Shown here: positions 36,329 through 44,606 of the stretch, in pieces
Layout: the number at the start of each line of letters is the position of its first letter
Position numbering within the stretch: the stretch's first letter is position 1
Assembly (NCBI RefSeq): GCF_030651915.1
Contig: NZ_JAUSBV010000005.1
Location: 496,001 to 560,000, forward strand
Reading direction: 5' to 3'
DNA: 64,000 bases
Source of the DNA: Parvibaculum sp.
GTDB lineage: Bacteria; Pseudomonadota; Alphaproteobacteria; Parvibaculales; Parvibaculaceae
The notes under the pieces: generated by a model
The model's database searches: none
Told to the model about the DNA's origin: nothing
The model's input: the letters and a program-made list of their open reading frames with translations, nothing else
Translations under genes and position numbers: made by a program

Positions 36329-37714
36329 ATGAGCCTGTCCAACGCCGCCGTTCGCGACATCGAGACGGTGATCCATCCCTACACCAATCTCGACACGTTC
36401 CGCACCACGGGGCCGATGATCATCGAGCGCGGCGAAGGCGTCTATGTCTATGACAATGGCGGCAACAAATATATCGAGGGCCTTGCCGGTCTCTGGTGCA
36501 CGTCGCTCGGCTATAACGAGCAGGAGCTGATCGACGCCGCCACCGAACAGATGCGCCAGATCCCCTTCACGCATGTCTTCGGCGGCAAGAGCCATGAGCG
36601 CGCGGCGGAGCTGGCCGAACGCCTGAAGGCGATCGCGCCGCATGCGGCCTCGAAAGTGCTCTTCTGCGGCTCGGGCTCGGAAGCCAACGACCAGCAGATG
36701 AAGCTCGTCTGGTATTACAACAATGCGCTGGGGCGGCCGAAAAAGAAGAAATTCATTTCGCGCACACGCGGCTATCACGGCGTCACGGTGGCGTCCGCCT
36801 CGCTGACCGGCCTGCCCGGCAATCACCGCGATTTCGACCTGCCGATTTCGGGCGTCCTCCACACCGACTGCCCGCATTACTACCGCTATGCCGAGCCCGG
36901 CGAAACGGAAGACGAATTTACGACGCGGCTGGCAAAGAACCTCGAAGAGATGATCATCCGCGAGGACCCGGACACGGTCGCCGCCTTCATTGCCGAACCG
37001 ATCATGGGGGCGGGCGGCGTCGTCATTCCGCCCGCCGGCTATTTCGAGAAGATCCAGGCGGTGCTGCAGAAATACGACATCTATTTCATCGCCGATGAAG
37101 TCATTTGCGGCTTCGGCCGCACCGGCAACATGTTCGGCTCGCAGACCTTCAACATGAAGGTCGATTCCATTTCGGTCGCCAAGGCCCTGTCGTCGGCCTA
37201 TTTCCCGATCGCCGCCGTCACGGTGGGCGAGGACATGTACCAGGCGATGATCGACGAGAGCAAAAAGATCGGCATGTTCGGCCACGGCTTCACCTATACC
37301 GCGCATCCCGTGGGCGCGGCGGTTGCGGCCAAGACGCTGGAGATTTACGAAAAGCGCAACATTGTCGGCCATGTGCGCGACGTCGCACCGCGTTTCGCGG
37401 CGCATTTCGCGCGTCTCGCCGATCATCCGCTGGTCGGCCATGCGCGCTCATGCGGTCTCATCGGGGCGCTCGAACTTGTCGCCGACAAGAAGACGAAAAA
37501 GAGTTTCGATCCGAGCCTCGGCATCGCCGCCGCCGTCGTCGGTGCGGCGCAGAAGCACGGATTGATCGTCCGGCCGCTTGCCGGCGACATCGTCGCCTTC
37601 TGCCCGCCGCTGATCATCAATGCCGAACAGATCGACGCGATTTTCGCCGCCATCGAAAAGGCCCTCGACGATGTGGAGGCGCGGGTGACGAAGGAAGGCC
37701 TGCGCGCGGCCTGA
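36329..37714 (+). CDS. Class III aminotransferase (omega-amino acid/amine type)
   Basis: 461-residue fold-type I PLP aminotransferase. It has the N-terminal HPYTNLDTFRTTGPMII, GLAGLWCTSLGY, the phosphate loop FCGSGSEANDQQMKL, DEVICGFGRTGNMFGS (Asp for the cofactor ring), and the Schiff-base Lys in SISVAKALSSAYFPIAAV. This matches the amine/pyruvate and putrescine-type transaminases. A GAGGAGCTC site precedes ATG 36329. It probably moves an omega-amino group to pyruvate or 2-oxoglutarate; the donor is not known. A small beta-rich protein gene follows after 5 bases. Confidence 0.88.
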   Translation: MSLSNAAVRDIETVIHPYTNLDTFRTTGPMIIERGEGVYVYDNGGNKYIEGLAGLWCTSLGYNEQELIDAATEQMRQIPFTHVFGGKSHERAAELAERLKAIAPHAASKVLFCGSGSEANDQQMKLVWYYNNALGRPKKKKFISRTRGYHGVTVASASLTGLPGNHRDFDLPISGVLHTDCPHYYRYAEPGETEDEFTTRLAKNLEEMIIREDPDTVAAFIAEPIMGAGGVVIPPAGYFEKIQAVLQKYDIYFIADEVICGFGRTGNMFGSQTFNMKVDSISVAKALSSAYFPIAAVTVGEDMYQAMIDESKKIGMFGHGFTYTAHPVGAAVAAKTLEIYEKRNIVGHVRDVAPRFAAHFARLADHPLVGHARSCGLIGALELVADKKTKKSFDPSLGIAAAVVGAAQKHGLIVRPLAGDIVAFCPPLIINAEQIDAIFAAIEKALDDVEARVTKEGLRAA

Positions 37715-37719
37715 ACCTC

Positions 37720-38136
37720 ATGCCGGAGCTTCGCTATCAACTGACTTTTGCGGGCAAGGTCGCGCCGGGCGACGACATGGGCACGCAAATGACGATCGAG
37801 GCGACGGCGCCGATCCCGGCCGGCGTCGACGATGTGCTGCGCCAGAACGGCTCGTCGGCCTCCATGAGCGCCACGGTCGAAACGGATGAATATGGCGGCT
37901 TCACCGAAAGCGGCGAAATCGCCTTCGGCGCCGGCACCATCCTCTATTCGACGCGCGGCGAAGGCTTCATCGAGGAAACGGTCGAGCCCGACATCCAGCA
38001 GGGCTGCATCATCCGCCAGATCGACGGCGGCAGCGGCATCTTCGAAGACGCCACCGGTTACATCGTCTCGACATTCACCGTCGACGAAGACGCCAATTTC
38101 CGCGACAGCCAGAGCGCGGTGATTTTCACGCTGTGA
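37720..38136 (+). CDS. Unknown small beta-barrel-like protein
   Basis: 138 residues with no signal peptide. Beta-rich throughout: ELRYQLTFAGKVAPGDDMG, FTESGEIAFGAGTILYST, then GGSGIFEDATGYIVSTFTVD. The G-x-G-I-F-x-D-A-x-G pattern resembles small allene-oxide-cyclase-like or DUF3237-like barrels, where it closes the barrel. I do not assign a family. The ATG lies 5 bases after the aminotransferase stop, so it is almost surely in the same operon, perhaps as a binding or accessory protein for that pathway. Confidence 0.65.
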   Translation: MPELRYQLTFAGKVAPGDDMGTQMTIEATAPIPAGVDDVLRQNGSSASMSATVETDEYGGFTESGEIAFGAGTILYSTRGEGFIEETVEPDIQQGCIIRQIDGGSGIFEDATGYIVSTFTVDEDANFRDSQSAVIFTL

Positions 38137-38159
38137 TTGCTCTGCTCGTCCTTCGCTCA

Positions 38160-38187
38160 TTTCCCACCCTCCCCCTGAGGGTGGAAA
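38160..38187. terminator. Hairpin between convergent genes
   Basis: TTTCCCACCCTC and GAGGGTGGAAA form a stem with one bulged C and a CCCCT loop in the 98-base gap between the beta-barrel protein gene and the convergent SDR gene. There is no clear U-run. Confidence 0.4.
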
Positions 38188-38234
38188 GGAAACAGACCGT
38201 TGGCAAAGGCTAAAAAAGCAGAAGCACCACGTCT

Positions 38235-38990
38235 CTAAACGTGCTGGCCGCCATTGATCTGGATTTCGGCGCCGTTGACATAGCTCGACTGATCCGTGCA
38301 CAGAAAATAGATCGTCTTGGCCACTTCCTCGGGCGTCCCCAGACGCCGCATCGGGATTTCGGCGACGATCTTGTCGGTGCCGGGCGAGAGGATCGCGGTG
38401 TCGATCTCGCCCGGCGAGATCGCATTGACGCGGATGCCGAGGCGGCCGAACTCGGCTGCCATTTCGCGCGTCAGCGCCGCCAGCGCCGCCTTCGAGGTGC
38501 CATAGGCGGTGCCGGCAAAGGGATGCACGCGCTCGCCGGCGATCGAGGTGACGTTGACCACCGAGCCCTGCGCGGCTTTCAATTCCTCCACGAGGCCCCG
38601 CGCCAGCATGGCGGAGGCGAAGAAATTGACCTGGAAAACCTGGGTCCAGACATCGAGCCCGGTTTCGAAGACGCCGAGCCGCGAGCCGCCCGGGCCCTTG
38701 GGCGAGATCGCCGCATTGTTGACCAGCGCATGGAGCCGGCTGCCCTGATCCTTCAGCCGCTCGCGCATTTCGGCGATGGCGGCTTCGGTGTTTTTCGGGT
38801 CGGCGAGATCGACCTGGATATGATCCTCCGGCCCCGCTTCCCACGGGCAGTCTTCCGGGAAGGGATGGCGCGAACAGGTAATGACGCGCCAGCCGGCGCT
38901 CGAAAAGCGCTTCACGGTCGCGTGGCCTATCCCCCGGCTTGCACCGGTCAGGATCAGCGTTCGGCGTTCGACGTTCTCAATCTGGGTCAT
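38235..38990 (-). CDS. SDR family oxidoreductase
   Basis: 251-residue classical short-chain dehydrogenase. It has TLILTGASRGIGHATVK (NAD(P)-binding), ALVNNAAIS, a catalytic Ser in VNVTSIAGER, YGTSKAALAALTREMA (YxxxK) and ISPGEIDTAIL. It acts in the cytosol on an unknown alcohol or ketone. It is convergent with the aminotransferase operon and separate from the toxin-antitoxin-like pair upstream. Confidence 0.87.
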   Translation of the reverse strand: MTQIENVERRTLILTGASRGIGHATVKRFSSAGWRVITCSRHPFPEDCPWEAGPEDHIQVDLADPKNTEAAIAEMRERLKDQGSRLHALVNNAAISPKGPGGSRLGVFETGLDVWTQVFQVNFFASAMLARGLVEELKAAQGSVVNVTSIAGERVHPFAGTAYGTSKAALAALTREMAAEFGRLGIRVNAISPGEIDTAILSPGTDKIVAEIPMRRLGTPEEVAKTIYFLCTDQSSYVNGAEIQINGGQHV

Positions 38991-39040
38991 GGGCGCAATC
39001 TAGAGGAAGGCGCGCGCCGCCGCCAGCGGCGGAAGCGCCT

Positions 39041-39577
39041 TCAAACAGCCAACCTGCGGCTGACGCTCGCGGCCTCGAAATGCCGGCGCCGCGCCTCGGC
39101 ATTGAGACGCGCGGCGGCAAGCGCCGTTTCGATCAAGCCCTCGTCCACCGCCACATTCTTCTGTCCGCGCAGCCATGAAAGAACATCGTGGAGATGCCAT
39201 ATGTCCGGCGCGCCGCTATGGACGGGCGAGGGAAAAGCGGTCTTTCCCGGATTGGCCGCATATTTCTGCATATTCTGCCGCGTATAGCCCAGAATCTCGG
39301 CGATCTCGCTGAGGTTGACGAGATCGGGCTTCGCTTCGATCAATTCCGCACCCGGCACCGCCTTGCACACCTGTTCGCGGCCCGAGATCATGGCCCATTC
39401 GGCATTCGCCGCCTCACGCGAGAAGCCGAGCGCAATACGGCCGCGCTTGCCAATACCGGCGACGGCGTCATCGCAGCCCGCTTCGAAAAGCGCATTGACG
39501 ATATCGTCGTCACTCCCGACGGCTTCGGGCAGCGAGAAGATCAGCTCGAATTCGTAGAGCTTCACAGGTTTCTCCAT
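39041..39577 (-). CDS. HTH antitoxin-like protein of a putative TA pair
   Basis: 178 residues. The N-terminal half (YEFELIFSLPEAVGSDDDIV, then LFEAGCDDAVAGI and RIALGFSREAANAEWAM) looks like a small alpha/beta domain of the HicB-like kind. The middle carries a helix-turn-helix (LVNLSEIAEILGYTRQNMQKYA, about residues 86-108) followed by SGAPDIWHLHDVLSWLRG. A basic helical tail ends the protein. The ATG follows the toxin-like gene's TGA directly (TGAATG). Its likely role is to bind the palindrome upstream of the pair and repress it. The family is seen beside HicA-like partners elsewhere, from memory; biochemical proof is not known to me. Confidence 0.65.
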   Translation of the reverse strand: MEKPVKLYEFELIFSLPEAVGSDDDIVNALFEAGCDDAVAGIGKRGRIALGFSREAANAEWAMISGREQVCKAVPGAELIEAKPDLVNLSEIAEILGYTRQNMQKYAANPGKTAFPSPVHSGAPDIWHLHDVLSWLRGQKNVAVDEGLIETALAAARLNAEARRRHFEAASVSRRLAV

Positions 39578-39838
39578 TCACGTGCCAGTGTCGGCCTGCC
39601 TGTACTTGCAATGATCGACAAGCCGCCTGATTTGTCTTGCGTGGTTCTCGGGCGAGCGCGGCGTACTCCAGATCGAGAACTGGCAGAATTCACCACAGCG
39701 GCATGTCTCATCGTTCCAGGGACAGCGGAGATAACCGAAACAATGTCCCCGGCCCTCGCTGAAACCCCACCCGGCTTCTTCCGCATACCGAACAGCCTGC
39801 TCGATCTCCTTGCTGGGATGACGCGGGCGGCCCGCCAT
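39578..39838 (-). CDS. HicA-like toxin candidate
   Basis: 86-residue basic protein. It begins MAGRPRHPSKEIEQAVRYAE, then EAGWGFSEGRGHCFGYLRC and five further cysteines, with the closing motif IWSTPRSPENHARQIRRLVD. The arrangement of one helix, a GxGHxxG strand with a conserved His, and a last helix is like the double-stranded-RNA-binding fold of HicA mRNA interferases, with His as candidate catalytic residue. The added CRCGEFC cysteines could bind a metal. It is first in a two-gene unit with an overlapping operator and promoter, and the partner follows without a gap. Toxicity is an inference. Confidence 0.6.
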   Translation of the reverse strand: MAGRPRHPSKEIEQAVRYAEEAGWGFSEGRGHCFGYLRCPWNDETCRCGEFCQFSIWSTPRSPENHARQIRRLVDHCKYRQADTGT

Positions 39839-39849
39839 GTTGCCTCATC

Positions 39850-39888
39850 AATCTAGGAGAATGAGATGTGGTTGTCAAGTGACAACCA
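39850..39888 (-). promoter_or_regulatory. Promoter with overlapping palindromic operator for the TA-like pair
   Basis: TGGTTGTCA-AG-TGACAACCA (39869-39888) is a perfect 9-bp inverted repeat. On the minus strand it contains the -35 box TTGACA. Seventeen bases further lies TAGATT as -10 (39850-39855). The gene's ATG begins 11 bases after the -10 box, so the transcript leader would be only a few bases. A protein on the palindrome would block the promoter. Confidence 0.72.
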
Positions 39889-39922
39889 TCTACAAACGGC
39901 GACGCAACATCTGCCCAGTCTT

Positions 39923-41512
39923 CTACGGCCGTTGTTTGCTGTCGATAGAGCTCCATGCCGCGGCCAGCGCCTCCTCCGGCGTCCCCGAGGCATCGAGCTT
40001 CGTCCAGCTCATCTCGCCGAGATCGTAGCCAAGCTGCCGCCGCAACACCGCCACGCCCGCATCCGAAGGGTCGCGTCCCTCTTTCTCCCGAGCGGCGACA
40101 CGCGCCTCAAGCACCGCCGCCGGCGCCTCGAGCCAGAGCCCGTCGAAAGAAACGCCGAGATCGGCGGCAAGCCGGGCGGCCGCCTGACGCTCTTCGGCCC
40201 GCGCAAAGACCGCATCGACCACAACGCCCTGCCCCGCCATCAGCGCGATCCGCGCCAGCCGCAGGACCTCGTCATAGACGCGCGTTCCCACACCCGGCGC
40301 ATAGGCTTCGTCCGGCAATCGCTCCAGGGCGCCGACGCCGAAGAGGCGCTTGCGGATGATGTCGGTGCGCAGATGGACCGCGCCCGTCGCGCCGCCGAGC
40401 GACGGCGCCAATGCCTTCGCCAGGGTCGATTTGCCGGTGCCCGACAAGCCGCCCACCGCGACAAGGCGCGGCGGCTTGTCGTCGAGCAGGCGCTGGGCGA
40501 AATCCAGATAGGCGCGCGCCAGCTTCCGCTTGCCCTCCGTCGCCTCTCCCTTCGCCTGCACCGCCGTCACTTTGGCGCGCACGACGGCGCGCGTCGCCAT
40601 GAAGAGCGGCAGCAGCGCGAGGCCCCTGCATGCGGCCTCGATATCCGGCTGCGCCAGGTGATCGAGATAGACATTGAGCGCCCGGTTGGCATGCGCGCGC
40701 AGCCCTTCGTCCGTCGCCGCGCGAAAACCGAGGTCCATCAGCAGAAAGGCCAGATCGTAGAGCACGTCGATCCGCGCAATGCGGTCGCTGAATTCGATGC
40801 AGTCGAAAATGACCGGATGGCCGTCGATCTCGGTCACATTGCCGAGATGGAGGTCGCCATGGCAATGGCGCACGAAGCCCGCGGCGCGGCGCGCATCGAG
40901 CAGGGCCCGGTTGCGCTCGACAAGGGTGCGGCAGGCGCGGTCGACCTCACGCACGGTCTCCCGGTCGAATATGGGTCCGACCTCCGGTTCCATGTCGGCC
41001 AGATTGTCTTCGACGATCTTCCGAAAGCTTTCGGCGCCGCCGGCGTCGCGGCAGATTTCGGCCGTGGCGTGAAAGCGCGCGATGGCGGCCGCCAGCTCCT
41101 CGATCAACGTCAGCTTCAACCGGCCCTCATCGGCCATGGTCGCCAGCAGTCCCTCGGCCGCGAAGCGTTTCATCTCGACCAGCCAGTCGGCAACCTCTCC
41201 TTCGTCGCCGCCGAGCCGCAAGCCGGCGCGCGTCCGGCGCACCGGCACGGTGCCGAGATAGATCTCGGGTGCGGTGCGGCGGTTGAGCGTCACTTCCGTC
41301 TCGCAGGCCGCGCGGCGCTTCCCGACATCGGAGAAATCGAGAAAGGTGAAGCGCACCGGCTTTTTCAGTTTGAAGGCGCGATCTCCGGCCAGAAACACAT
41401 GCGAGATATGGGTTTCGACATGCGCGACCGGCGTCTCCGGCGTGAGGCCGTAGGTCTCGGGCCGCGACAGGAAGGTGATCAGCGCCTTGTCGGTGGTGTC
41501 GGCCAAGGTCAC
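39923..41512 (-). CDS. APH-like kinase fused to P-loop ATPase
   Basis: 529-residue fusion. The N-terminal two thirds resembles an aminoglycoside/choline-kinase-like phosphotransferase: AFKLKKPVRFTFLDFS, the catalytic loop RHCHGDLHLGNV (near residue 212) and the metal-binding FDCIEFSD. The C-terminal part (from about residue 345) is a zeta-toxin/gluconate-kinase-like P-loop domain with VGGLSGTGKSTLAKALAP. This exact fusion is widespread in proteobacteria but without known substrate; antibiotic resistance should not be assumed. The ATG overlaps the TGA of the cation efflux gene by 4 bases. Confidence 0.83.
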   Translation of the reverse strand: MTLADTTDKALITFLSRPETYGLTPETPVAHVETHISHVFLAGDRAFKLKKPVRFTFLDFSDVGKRRAACETEVTLNRRTAPEIYLGTVPVRRTRAGLRLGGDEGEVADWLVEMKRFAAEGLLATMADEGRLKLTLIEELAAAIARFHATAEICRDAGGAESFRKIVEDNLADMEPEVGPIFDRETVREVDRACRTLVERNRALLDARRAAGFVRHCHGDLHLGNVTEIDGHPVIFDCIEFSDRIARIDVLYDLAFLLMDLGFRAATDEGLRAHANRALNVYLDHLAQPDIEAACRGLALLPLFMATRAVVRAKVTAVQAKGEATEGKRKLARAYLDFAQRLLDDKPPRLVAVGGLSGTGKSTLAKALAPSLGGATGAVHLRTDIIRKRLFGVGALERLPDEAYAPGVGTRVYDEVLRLARIALMAGQGVVVDAVFARAEERQAAARLAADLGVSFDGLWLEAPAAVLEARVAAREKEGRDPSDAGVAVLRRQLGYDLGEMSWTKLDASGTPEEALAAAWSSIDSKQRP

Positions 41513-42447
41513 ATCCGTTCGAGGCGTGTCGGCGTTTCAAGCCCGGCCGGGTCCTGATGCACGATCACCTCCGAGCCCGGAAATTCCGCCATCACCTCGC
41601 GCTCGACTTCGTCGGCGATACGATGCGCCTCGACCAGCCGCATCGCGCCGTCCATTTCGAGATGGAACTGGATGAAGGTGTGAACGCCCGAGGCGCGCGT
41701 GCGCAAATCGTGCAGGCTGACGACCTCCGGATGCGCGATGGCAATTTCCTTGATCCGTTCGCGCTCTTCTTCGGACAATTCGCGGTCCATCAGCTGGTTG
41801 AGCGCCGCCAGGACGATCTTCGCCGCACTCCAGGCGATCAACGCCGCAATGACGATGCCAAAGAGCGGGTCGGCACGGTGGAAGCCGAACATGCCGGAGA
41901 GCACCAGCGCGGCGATCACCGACAGGTTCATCAGGAGATCGCCACGGTAGTGGATCGAATCCGCCTCAATGGCGAGAGACTGCGTGCGGGCGACGACGTG
42001 GCGCTGATAGGCGACGAGCGCCAGCGTGACGACAATGGCCACAACCGTGACGGCAATACCCACCAGCGAATTTTCGATGGGCGTCGGGTTCAGCAGCCGC
42101 ATGACCGCCGCGACCGCAATGTAGCCGGCCGATGCAAAAATGAAAAACGACTGCCCGAGCCCGGCCAGCGCCTCCGCCTTGCCGTGTCCGAAGCGATGCT
42201 CCTTGTCGGCCGGTGTCAGCGCATGACGCACCGCAAAGAGGTTCAGAAGCGAGGCGGCGCCGTCGAGCAGCGAGTCGAACAGCGTGCCGAGCATCGCGAT
42301 CGAGCCGGTCATCCAGAAGGCGACTGCCTTGACCGCGACCAGCGTGATGGCGACTGCGACTGCCGCGTAGGTCGCGCGGCGCATCAGCCGTCCATTATGG
42401 TCGGCGGAACCGGGGATAAGTTTTTTTGTCGGGCCGTCCGCGTTCAT
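41509..42447 (-). CDS. Cation diffusion facilitator (FieF/YiiP-like)
   Basis: Proton-driven Zn/Fe/Cd efflux protein of the inner membrane. About 312 residues from ATG 42447; a start at 42384 (MRRATYAAV) gives 291. The longer start keeps the NGRLMRRA segment seen in the family, but its first residues are encoded by dispersed repeat A. Six membrane helices are followed by a cytosolic domain. The metal sites are intact: DSLLDGAASLLNLF in helix 2, HRFGHGKAEALAGL, and EADSIHYRGDLLMN in helix 5. The stop overlaps the start of the kinase/ATPase gene, so the two are coupled. Confidence 0.88.
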   Translation of the reverse strand: MNADGPTKKLIPGSADHNGRLMRRATYAAVAVAITLVAVKAVAFWMTGSIAMLGTLFDSLLDGAASLLNLFAVRHALTPADKEHRFGHGKAEALAGLGQSFFIFASAGYIAVAAVMRLLNPTPIENSLVGIAVTVVAIVVTLALVAYQRHVVARTQSLAIEADSIHYRGDLLMNLSVIAALVLSGMFGFHRADPLFGIVIAALIAWSAAKIVLAALNQLMDRELSEEERERIKEIAIAHPEVVSLHDLRTRASGVHTFIQFHLEMDGAMRLVEAHRIADEVEREVMAEFPGSEVIVHQDPAGLETPTRLERM

Positions 42448-42512
42448 CGAAGAATACCGCTCAATCCGATTTGTGACAGTTTTGTGACAGTTCCGTGACA
42501 GAGGGGGGGTAA
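42412..42512 (+). repeat. Dispersed repeat A, copy 2
   Basis: Same blocks as at 16622: CGGGGATAAGTTTTTTTGTC, a spacer, then three TGACAG units at 11-base steps and AGAGGGGGGG. It ends directly against the pdxH stop codon. Its other end reaches into the 5' end of the cation efflux gene, where it would encode TKKLIPG if the upstream ATG is used. Confidence 0.7.
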
Positions 42513-43139
42513 TCAGGGAAAAAGCCGTGCCGTGCGCCATGCTGCGCCGTCGATTTCGCGTTCGAAAACCAGCCGGTCATGCAGGCGAAACGGCCGGTCG
42601 CGCCAGAATTCGATCCGTGTCGGGACGATCCTGAATCCCGACCAGTGCGGCGGCCGCGGCACCTTTCCGAGGCCGAATTTCATTGCAAATTTTGCAACTT
42701 CGCGTTCGAGCGCGAAACGGGTTTCGAGCGGGCGCGATTGCCGCGACGCCCAGGCGCCGATCTGGCTGTCGCGCGCACGCGTCGCGAAATAGGCATCAGC
42801 CTCTTCCTCGCTCACCGCGCTGACCTGCCCGCGTACGCGCACCTGCCGTCGCAAACTCTTCCAGTGAAAACAAAGTGCGGCCTGCGGATTCTCGGCAAGC
42901 TCGCGCCCCTTGTCGCTTTCGAGATTGGTGTAGAAAACAAAGCCGCGCGCATCGACATCTTTCAGCAGCACCATGCGCACGTCGGGCAGACCCGATCTGT
43001 CGGCGGTTGCGAGCGCAACGGCATTGGCGTCTTCCGGCTCCTTTGCCCACGCAAGCTCCATCCATTCGTCAAACAGCGCGATGGGATCCTCAGACGTAAA
43101 GACTTCGGTCTCGTCGGCCGGTGTTGTCGTGTCGCTCAT
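42513..43139 (-). CDS. pdxH: Pyridoxine/pyridoxamine 5'-phosphate oxidase
   Basis: 208-residue FMN enzyme that makes pyridoxal 5'-phosphate from the pyridoxine or pyridoxamine phosphates, the last step of PLP synthesis. The start at 43139 ([10 protein letters not shown]) is chosen for the AGGACG site. Family motifs: [62 protein letters not shown] and the C-terminal [11 protein letters not shown] with RLHDRLVF. Complete and normal in length. It is divergent from a surface lipoprotein gene. Confidence 0.94.
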   Translation of the reverse strand: MSDTTTPADETEVFTSEDPIALFDEWMELAWAKEPEDANAVALATADRSGLPDVRMVLLKDVDARGFVFYTNLESDKGRELAENPQAALCFHWKSLRRQVRVRGQVSAVSEEEADAYFATRARDSQIGAWASRQSRPLETRFALEREVAKFAMKFGLGKVPRPPHWSGFRIVPTRIEFWRDRPFRLHDRLVFEREIDGAAWRTARLFP

Positions 43140-43326
43140 CAAAACGTCCTGTTTCGTCACCAACGATCCGGAATGGCCGATTTCAGCCCAATCCGGCGGT
43201 GGCGTTGCTCTAATCTCGCCACAATCGCTGTCCTATATAGCGCAGTTCTTATATGGTTCCGGAAAGGGATTTTTCTGCCCCGCCTGGAAATATTGAGGTG
43301 CGTTCGCAAACAACAGGATGGAGCCC

Positions 43327-43812
43327 ATGAAACTCGTCAAAGGAATTGCCATCGGCGCTGTCGCGCTGGCGCTTGCCGCCTGCACCCAAAGCCCCTATGG
43401 CGGCAGCGGGATCAACAAGCAAACCATCGGCACTGTCGGTGGCGCCGTCGCCGGTGGCCTTCTCGGTTCGCAGGTTGGCGGCGGCACGGGCCGGCTCTGG
43501 GCCACTGGTGCCGGCGTGTTGCTCGGCGGGTTACTCGGCAGCGAGATCGGCAAATCGCTCGACCGCGCCGACCAGGCCTATTTGGGGCAGACCACCTACA
43601 ATGCCCTCGAGACCGGCCGCACGGGTCAACCTGTTCAGTGGCGCAATCCGGACTCGGGCAACTACGGTACGGTGACACCCCAGGCAGCGCAGCAATATAG
43701 CGGCCTGACCTGCCGGGAATATTCGCAAACGATCTATGTCGAAGGCCGGAGCCAGACGGCCTATGGCACGGCGTGCCGCCAGCCCGACGGATCGTGGCAA
43801 ATCCGGAACTGA
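43327..43812 (+). CDS. Glycine-zipper surface lipoprotein (17 kDa antigen-like)
   Basis: 161-residue lipoprotein: signal MKLVKGIAIGAVALALAAC with the lipobox LAAC (Cys about residue 19). A glycine-zipper segment (IGTVGGAVAGGLLGSQVGGG to GAGVLLGGLLGSEIG) could insert into membrane. The C-terminal part, VQWRNPDSGNYGTVTP and LTCREYSQTIYVEGRSQTAYG, is the outer-membrane domain seen in Rickettsia 17 kDa antigens. The start at 43327 has a GGAG spaced 5 bases; an ATG 9 bases upstream lacks one. It probably sits in the outer membrane and supports envelope stability. Confidence 0.85.
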   Translation: MKLVKGIAIGAVALALAACTQSPYGGSGINKQTIGTVGGAVAGGLLGSQVGGGTGRLWATGAGVLLGGLLGSEIGKSLDRADQAYLGQTTYNALETGRTGQPVQWRNPDSGNYGTVTPQAAQQYSGLTCREYSQTIYVEGRSQTAYGTACRQPDGSWQIRN

Positions 43813-43837
43813 TTTTTCGGCGGGTGGGTCTGAATAG

Positions 43838-44545
43838 ATGAAACGATTTCGGCTCACCCGCTTCTGTTCTTGCGTCGTCTTGATGGCGGCCCTTGCATGG
43901 CCGCAATTCGCGCTGGCGCAAGGTCCGGGCACAACAGTGCGTGACCGGATCGAGCAGAGCGCCGCGATGGCCCACCCCGATGGCGCCCATTTCGATGAGG
44001 CTGTCGCCGCCTATGACGCAGGCGACTACAAAAAAGCTTTCGATATCTGGCTGCCTCTGGCGCAGCGCGACGATCTCGCCGCGATGCGCAATGTCGCGTT
44101 GATGCTACGGCAAGGCAAAGGCGTCGGACGCGATCCGGACCGTGCCCTTTATTTCTACGAACGTTCCGGCCGTGCCGGTCTGGTCGCCGCGCAAGTCAAT
44201 TCCGCCTTCATGCATCTCGACGGCGACGGCATCCCGCAGGACTACAAGAAGGCCTCTTTCTGGTTTCACGCGGCCGCCATGGCGGGCGTTCCGGTCGCGC
44301 GATACAATCTCGGCGTGATGTATGAGCGCGGGCTTGGTGTCGAGGCGGATCCTGCCCGGGCGCTTGCCTGGTATGCGCTGGCGGCGCGCGCCGGCCATGC
44401 GCAGGCGCTTGATCGTCTTACGGTCCTGGTGCCGTACCTGCCGGGCCCGATGCCACCCACCGATGCCGATGCAGCCCTCGTCGTGACAGCGCCAGCGCCG
44501 CCCGAGGCGCAGCTCGACCGTCTCGACGTCGGCACCGCGCCTTAA
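43838..44545 (+). CDS. Exported Sel1-repeat (TPR-like) protein
   Basis: 235 residues with a signal peptide (CVVLMAALAWPQFALA) and about four Sel1-like repeats: FDEAVAAYDAGDYKKAFDIW, AAMRNVALMLRQGKGVGRDP, AAQVNSAFMHLDGDGIPQDY and VARYNLGVMYERGLGVEADP. Such alpha-alpha repeats mediate protein contacts in the periplasm. A Pro/Ala-rich tail ends it. It follows the lipoprotein gene by 25 bases, so the two likely form an operon. The partner is unknown. Confidence 0.82.
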   Translation: MKRFRLTRFCSCVVLMAALAWPQFALAQGPGTTVRDRIEQSAAMAHPDGAHFDEAVAAYDAGDYKKAFDIWLPLAQRDDLAAMRNVALMLRQGKGVGRDPDRALYFYERSGRAGLVAAQVNSAFMHLDGDGIPQDYKKASFWFHAAAMAGVPVARYNLGVMYERGLGVEADPARALAWYALAARAGHAQALDRLTVLVPYLPGPMPPTDADAALVVTAPAPPEAQLDRLDVGTAP

Positions 44546-44606
44546 CCAATTCGTATCGCGGCGGCGGCTAATCTTCGGGTTTCACTTGGGCGGAGAATCG
44601 GGCGCC

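Noticed and set aside
39923-41512. Aminoglycoside resistance gene
   Set aside because: The phosphotransferase motif is shared by many small-molecule kinases and this fusion family has no known resistance role.
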